64,000 nucleotides of DNA from Paenibacillus antri (GTDB taxonomy: Bacteria; Bacillota; Bacilli; Paenibacillales; YIM-B00363). The stretch spans positions 1-64,000 of the forward strand of contig NZ_VCIW01000025.1 of assembly GCF_005765165.1 (NCBI RefSeq), read 5' to 3'. Position numbers and translations under genes: made by a program. Under the pieces are notes generated by a model. That model had not been told where the DNA came from and ran no database searches. It saw nothing but the letters and a program-made list of their open reading frames with translations. Shown here piece by piece: positions 60,872 through 64,000 of this stretch. Within the stretch, counting starts at the first letter, position 1; every line of letters starts with the position of its first letter.

Positions 60872-61435
60872 TCACATCGACATGCGGCGCGGCTCTTCGC
60901 GGAGGACGGCGCGCACCCAACGCTCCACCGATGCCGGGCTTCCGCCCGAAGCGGGGGGCGCCGGACGGAATCGCTGTTCTCGGATGCCTTGCTTCGTCCG
61001 GTGCAGCGCGGACTTGACGGCGGAGACGGTCGTACGCCGCCGCTCCGCGATCTCGGCCATGGAATAGCCGAAGTATTCGGCGAGCAGCCATATTTCCATC
61101 TGCTGCGGCGTCAATCGTTCCGCCATCCATTCGATGATCCCTCGAATTTCGATGTAGTCCGCGTCGAACGCCGCCTCCGGCCGCGATTCCATCCGGCCGC
61201 TCCGGACTTGCGTTTTCCGATACCGGTCGATCCACGACAGCTTGGCCGCTCGCAGCAGGAACATCTTCGTAATTTCGTACCGATCGTTATTCTTGAAATA
61301 GACGAACGACTTCAACAGCGCTTCCTGCATCAAGTCTTCCGCGTCCCACTTCGACTTGGCTAAGGAATGGCAGTAGCCGCGAAGATCCTGAAGATGCGGC
61401 GAGACGAGCGCTTCGAAGCGGGACGCGGTCTGCAT
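60872..61435 (-). CDS. Sigma-70 family (ECF-like) RNA polymerase sigma factor
   Basis: A 187-residue sigma factor with only regions 2 and 4. Region 2 is LVSPHLQDLRGYCHSLAKSK to DLMQEALLKSFVYF, and region 4 is LTPQQMEIWLLAEYFGYSMA followed by the helix-turn-helix TVSAVKSALHRTKQGI. GGAGG lies 9 bases before ATG 61435. An in-frame ATG at 61468 overlaps the stop of the MacB-type permease and is an alternative start. No anti-sigma gene is seen beside it. It is last in the efflux operon, so it may be made when the operon is induced and amplify a response, but which promoters it reads is unknown. Confidence 0.87.
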   Translation of the reverse strand: MQTASRFEALVSPHLQDLRGYCHSLAKSKWDAEDLMQEALLKSFVYFKNNDRYEITKMFLLRAAKLSWIDRYRKTQVRSGRMESRPEAAFDADYIEIRGIIEWMAERLTPQQMEIWLLAEYFGYSMAEIAERRRTTVSAVKSALHRTKQGIREQRFRPAPPASGGSPASVERWVRAVLREEPRRMSM

Positions 61436-61464
61436 AAGGCAAGCCTCCTTAGACGATCGGCTCA

Positions 61465-62637
61465 TCAACTGAAGCGCAGCGCGTCGATCGGCTTCAGGCC
61501 GGCCGCTTTGTTCGCCGGAAACAGCCCGAAGGCGATGCCGATGACGACGGAGAAGCCGAAGGCGAGCGCGATGTTTTCATAGGAAAACACCGCATCCATA
61601 TTCAGCGCCGACGAAACGGCGATCCCGACGCCGAGGCCTACTCCGACGCCGAGGAGGCCCCCAAGGCCGCTGAGCGTGATCGCTTCGATGAGGAATTGCA
61701 TGAGAATGTCGCGTTTCTTGGCCCCGATCGCTTTACGGATCCCGATCTCGCGCGTTCGCTCCGTCACGGATACCAGCATGATGTTCATGATGCCGATGCC
61801 GCCGACGAGGAGCGAGATGCCGGCGATGCCGCCCAAGGCGAGCGACAGCGTATCCGTCACCGAGGATACGGTGTCCAAGACGTCCTGCTGATTGAAGACG
61901 CGATAGCTGTCCGCGTTGTTCCGGAACATGCCGGCGAGCTCCGCTTCGAGCAGCGCGGCGGTCCGGTCGACGGCGTCGGCGGATTCGACTTGAATGTACA
62001 CGTTCCGAACGCCTCGGCTTTGGAACACGCGTTCCGCCGTCGTAAGCGGCACGCCGACGAGCTCGTCGTTCGACCCTTGCGAGGAGTCGCCCTTCTCCGC
62101 GAGCACGCCGACGACTTTAAACCGCGTGCCGTTAATTTGGACGTACTCGCCGATCGGGTCGGCGAAGCCGAACAAGTCGACGGCCGTCGCCGAGCCGAGC
62201 ACCGCGATTTTCTGATAGAAGTCCAGATCGATCTGGGAGACGAACCGCCCCGCGGACACCTCGTAGTCGCGGACGTCGGCGTATTGCGCGTTCGTCCCGA
62301 CGACGCTGACGGAAACGCTGTCCGTACCGTATCTCACCGTTCCGTTGTTCGTATTGTACGGCGCGGCGTATTCGACGCCTTCGAGCTCGCCGAGGCTCGT
62401 CGCTTGCTCGTAGGCGAGCGTCGACGTGCCGCCGCGCCCTAGGATGTTGACGGTGAGCAGGTTCGTCCCGAGACCTTGCACCTGCTCGGTCACCTGCTTC
62501 GTGGCGCCTTGTCCGATCGCGACGAGGGCGATTACCGCGGCCACGCCGATGATGATGCCTAGCATCGTCAGGAGGGAGCGCATCTTGTTGCCCAAGATGC
62601 TCTTGAACGCCATTTTAAAGCCCTGACTGAAGTTCAT
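61465..62637 (-). CDS. MacB-type ABC efflux permease
   Basis: A 390-residue FtsX-fold permease of the MacB/LolC group. The N-terminal helix MRSLLTMLGIIIGVAAVIAL is followed by a large extracellular MacB_PCD-type domain (about 45-260) and three C-terminal helices with the conserved SLLVGGIGIMNIMLVSVTER and REIGIRKAIGAKKRDI. It acts with the ATPase (start overlaps its stop by 23 bases) and the adaptor upstream to move a substrate, often a peptide, lipid or antibiotic, across the membrane by a mechanotransmission mechanism. In a Gram-positive there is no outer membrane partner. Substrate unknown. Confidence 0.92.
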   Translation of the reverse strand: MNFSQGFKMAFKSILGNKMRSLLTMLGIIIGVAAVIALVAIGQGATKQVTEQVQGLGTNLLTVNILGRGGTSTLAYEQATSLGELEGVEYAAPYNTNNGTVRYGTDSVSVSVVGTNAQYADVRDYEVSAGRFVSQIDLDFYQKIAVLGSATAVDLFGFADPIGEYVQINGTRFKVVGVLAEKGDSSQGSNDELVGVPLTTAERVFQSRGVRNVYIQVESADAVDRTAALLEAELAGMFRNNADSYRVFNQQDVLDTVSSVTDTLSLALGGIAGISLLVGGIGIMNIMLVSVTERTREIGIRKAIGAKKRDILMQFLIEAITLSGLGGLLGVGVGLGVGIAVSSALNMDAVFSYENIALAFGFSVVIGIAFGLFPANKAAGLKPIDALRFS

Positions 62638-63337
62638 GTTTCGCCGCGCCCTCCTCCCCGATTCGCCCGTCCGAGATGCGGACGACGCGTCCCGCCTGCC
62701 TTGCGATATCCATGTCGTGCGTAATGAGAATGATCGTGTGCCCGGCGCGATTCAGCTCGCGAATAAGCGACATGACCTCGCGGCCGGTCTTCGTGTCCAG
62801 GGCGCCCGTCGGCTCGTCGGCCAGAAGCACGGGCGGCGAGCCGACGAGAGCCCGAGCGATCGCCACGCGCTGCTGCTGCCCGCCGGACAGCTCGAGCGGG
62901 GTATGATGCATGCGCTCCTCGAGCCCTACCTTACGGAGCGCATCGACCGACAGCTCTCTTCGCCGGGCGGAAGGGAGTCCGCCGTAGATCAGGGGCAGTT
63001 CGACGTTTTCCAAGGCGCTGAGCTTCGGGAGCAAATTAAATCCTTGGAAAATGAACCCGATCTTCCGATTCCGAATTTCCGCCAATCGGTTGTCCTTCAA
63101 GGCGCTTACTTCCTCGCCGTCCAGCCAATACTCCCCTTCGGTGGGAGCGTCCAAGCAGCCGAGCACGTTCATGAGCGTCGACTTGCCGGAGCCGGAAGGC
63201 CCGATGATGGCGACGAAATCGCCCCGGTCGATCGTAAGCGTTACGCCGTCGAGCGCTTTGACGATTTCGCCGCCCATGCGGTATTGCTTCGACAATCGCT
63301 CGATGCGGATGAGGGCGGGCGTCGAGGCGGCCATCAA
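62615..63337 (-). CDS. MacB/LolD-type ABC transporter ATPase
   Basis: A 240-residue ATP-binding protein. Walker A is GPSGSGKST, the signature is LSGGQQQR, Walker B is PVLLADEPTGALD and the H-loop follows in IILITHDMD. The N-terminal A-loop aromatic residue lies in KQYRMGGE. It powers the FtsX-fold permease encoded after it. The start overlaps the stop of the adaptor gene (ATGA type), so all three are translated together. No unusual features. Confidence 0.94.
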   Translation of the reverse strand: MMAASTPALIRIERLSKQYRMGGEIVKALDGVTLTIDRGDFVAIIGPSGSGKSTLMNVLGCLDAPTEGEYWLDGEEVSALKDNRLAEIRNRKIGFIFQGFNLLPKLSALENVELPLIYGGLPSARRRELSVDALRKVGLEERMHHTPLELSGGQQQRVAIARALVGSPPVLLADEPTGALDTKTGREVMSLIRELNRAGHTIILITHDMDIARQAGRVVRISDGRIGEEGAAKHELQSGL

Positions 63338-64000
63338 TTCCGTCCTCCCCCGGTCCCGCCCCCGAAACCGCCGGGCGCTCCGCCGCCTCCGCCGAAGCCT
63401 CCGGGCACGGCGCCGCCGCCGAAGCCGCCTATGCCGAAGCCTCCGGGCACGGCGCCCGGAGCGGCCGAGGATGCGGACGCCGTCGTCGGGACGATGACCT
63501 CGTCGCCCTCCGCAAGGCCGGAGACGATCTCGATGCTGTCCTCGTTATGGATGCCGACCTCGACGAAGACGCGGCTTTGCCCGGCCGCCGCGCTATCGCC
63601 GAGGCTTCCGGCTTGTCCGCGCCCCGTCGATGCGCCGCCGTCGGGACGGCGCTGCGGCGCCGTTTGGCCTTCCGCCTGCCCTTGCTGCGCCGGGGGGGAC
63701 CGGCCCTGCTCCGCCGATCCTTCGGCGGACGGGACCGACACGAAGTATTGGCCGCGGAACGACTGCACCGCATCGATCGGCAGAAACAGCGCGTCCGTCT
63801 TCTTCGCCGTCACGATGCTCGCTTCGGCGGACATGCCGGCCTTGAGGCCCTCGATGTCCGTCAGCAGGACGGTCACGTCGAAGCTCGCGACTCCGTTATT
63901 GGCCGTGCCTTCCTCGGCGATGGCCGCGACTTGGCCGGCGAATACCGCGTCCGGAAGGGCGTCGACCAGCACGGTCGCTTCCTGGCCGAGCGCCGCTTCG
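63334..64000 (-). CDS. HlyD/MacA-like membrane-fusion (adaptor) protein, partial
   Basis: The C-terminal part of an efflux adaptor; the gene continues beyond the window, and coding runs in frame to base 64000. Visible are the beta-barrel segment VFAGQVAAIAEEGTANNGV, the AKKTDALFLPIDAVQSF linker, a Gln/Pro-rich insert (about 40 residues, AEGSAEQGRSPPAQQGQAEG), the membrane-proximal part EIVSGLAEGDEVIVP, and a glycine-rich tail with GGFG repeats encoded by near-identical GC-rich repeats at about 63350-63440. The tail is unusual for a MacA-like protein. Forms the operon with the ATPase and permease genes downstream. Confidence 0.87.
   Translation of the reverse strand, partial: EAALGQEATVLVDALPDAVFAGQVAAIAEEGTANNGVASFDVTVLLTDIEGLKAGMSAEASIVTAKKTDALFLPIDAVQSFRGQYFVSVPSAEGSAEQGRSPPAQQGQAEGQTAPQRRPDGGASTGRGQAGSLGDSAAAGQSRVFVEVGIHNEDSIEIVSGLAEGDEVIVPTTASASSAAPGAVPGGFGIGGFGGGAVPGGFGGGGGAPGGFGGGTGGGRN

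Overview
The window looks like a chromosome segment of a high-GC, endospore-forming member of the Paenibacillaceae (Paenibacillus or Cohnella type). The evidence is strong AGGAGG-type ribosome binding sites with some TTG and GTG starts, a YesN/YesM-type two-component pair, LplB/YtcP/LplA-type sugar importers without their own ATPase, a YheC/YheD-type spore-coat ATP-grasp protein, and LacI/IclR sugar regulators. No rRNA, tRNA or CRISPR array was seen.

Region 1 (1-3.6 kb): a 51-bp hairpin-bearing tandem array, a 32-base C tract and an aldo/keto reductase. Convergent to the reductase is a minus-strand dgoK-iclR pair (2-keto-3-deoxy-galactonate kinase and IclR regulator) with a clear promoter and an operator-like palindrome.

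Region 2 (3.67-35.53 kb): one long plus-strand glycan-utilisation locus closed by a bidirectional terminator. It encodes three enolase-superfamily sugar-acid dehydratase-like proteins, a DapA-superfamily aldolase, an SDR dehydrogenase, an aldose 1-epimerase, a YesN/YesM-type two-component system, an ABC importer (two permeases and a lipoprotein), two paralogous secreted proteins of about 1,650 residues, a GH78 rhamnosidase, a GH97 enzyme, two FAD-dependent oxidoreductases and a lyase-like beta-propeller. Inferred model: the two giants cut a rhamnose- and galactose/glucose-containing polysaccharide outside the cell. Oligosaccharides are imported and trimmed by the signal-less GH78, GH97 and propeller proteins. 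The sugars are oxidised and dehydrated to 2-keto-3-deoxy acids, which DgoK and the aldolase finish. The giants and the FAD pair have no function I can assign.

Region 3 (35.6-38.8 kb): two drug-type MFS exporters (DHA2 and Bcr/CflA) around a long imperfect palindrome.

Region 4 (38.8-54.6 kb): a fructan locus with a LacI regulator and three operator copies, an ABC importer, two intracellular GH32 enzymes and a fructokinase. It is followed by a secreted parallel beta-helix protein, two small membrane proteins and a GH172 (DUF2961) enzyme behind its own operator.

Region 5 (54.6-64 kb): a threonine synthase-like protein, panD overlapping a spore-coat ATP-grasp gene, a GNAT-Gfo/Idh pair, an IS1595-like protein whose promoter carries a LexA-type box, a ferritin-like protein, and a MacAB-type efflux operon (adaptor cut by the window end) followed by a sigma factor.
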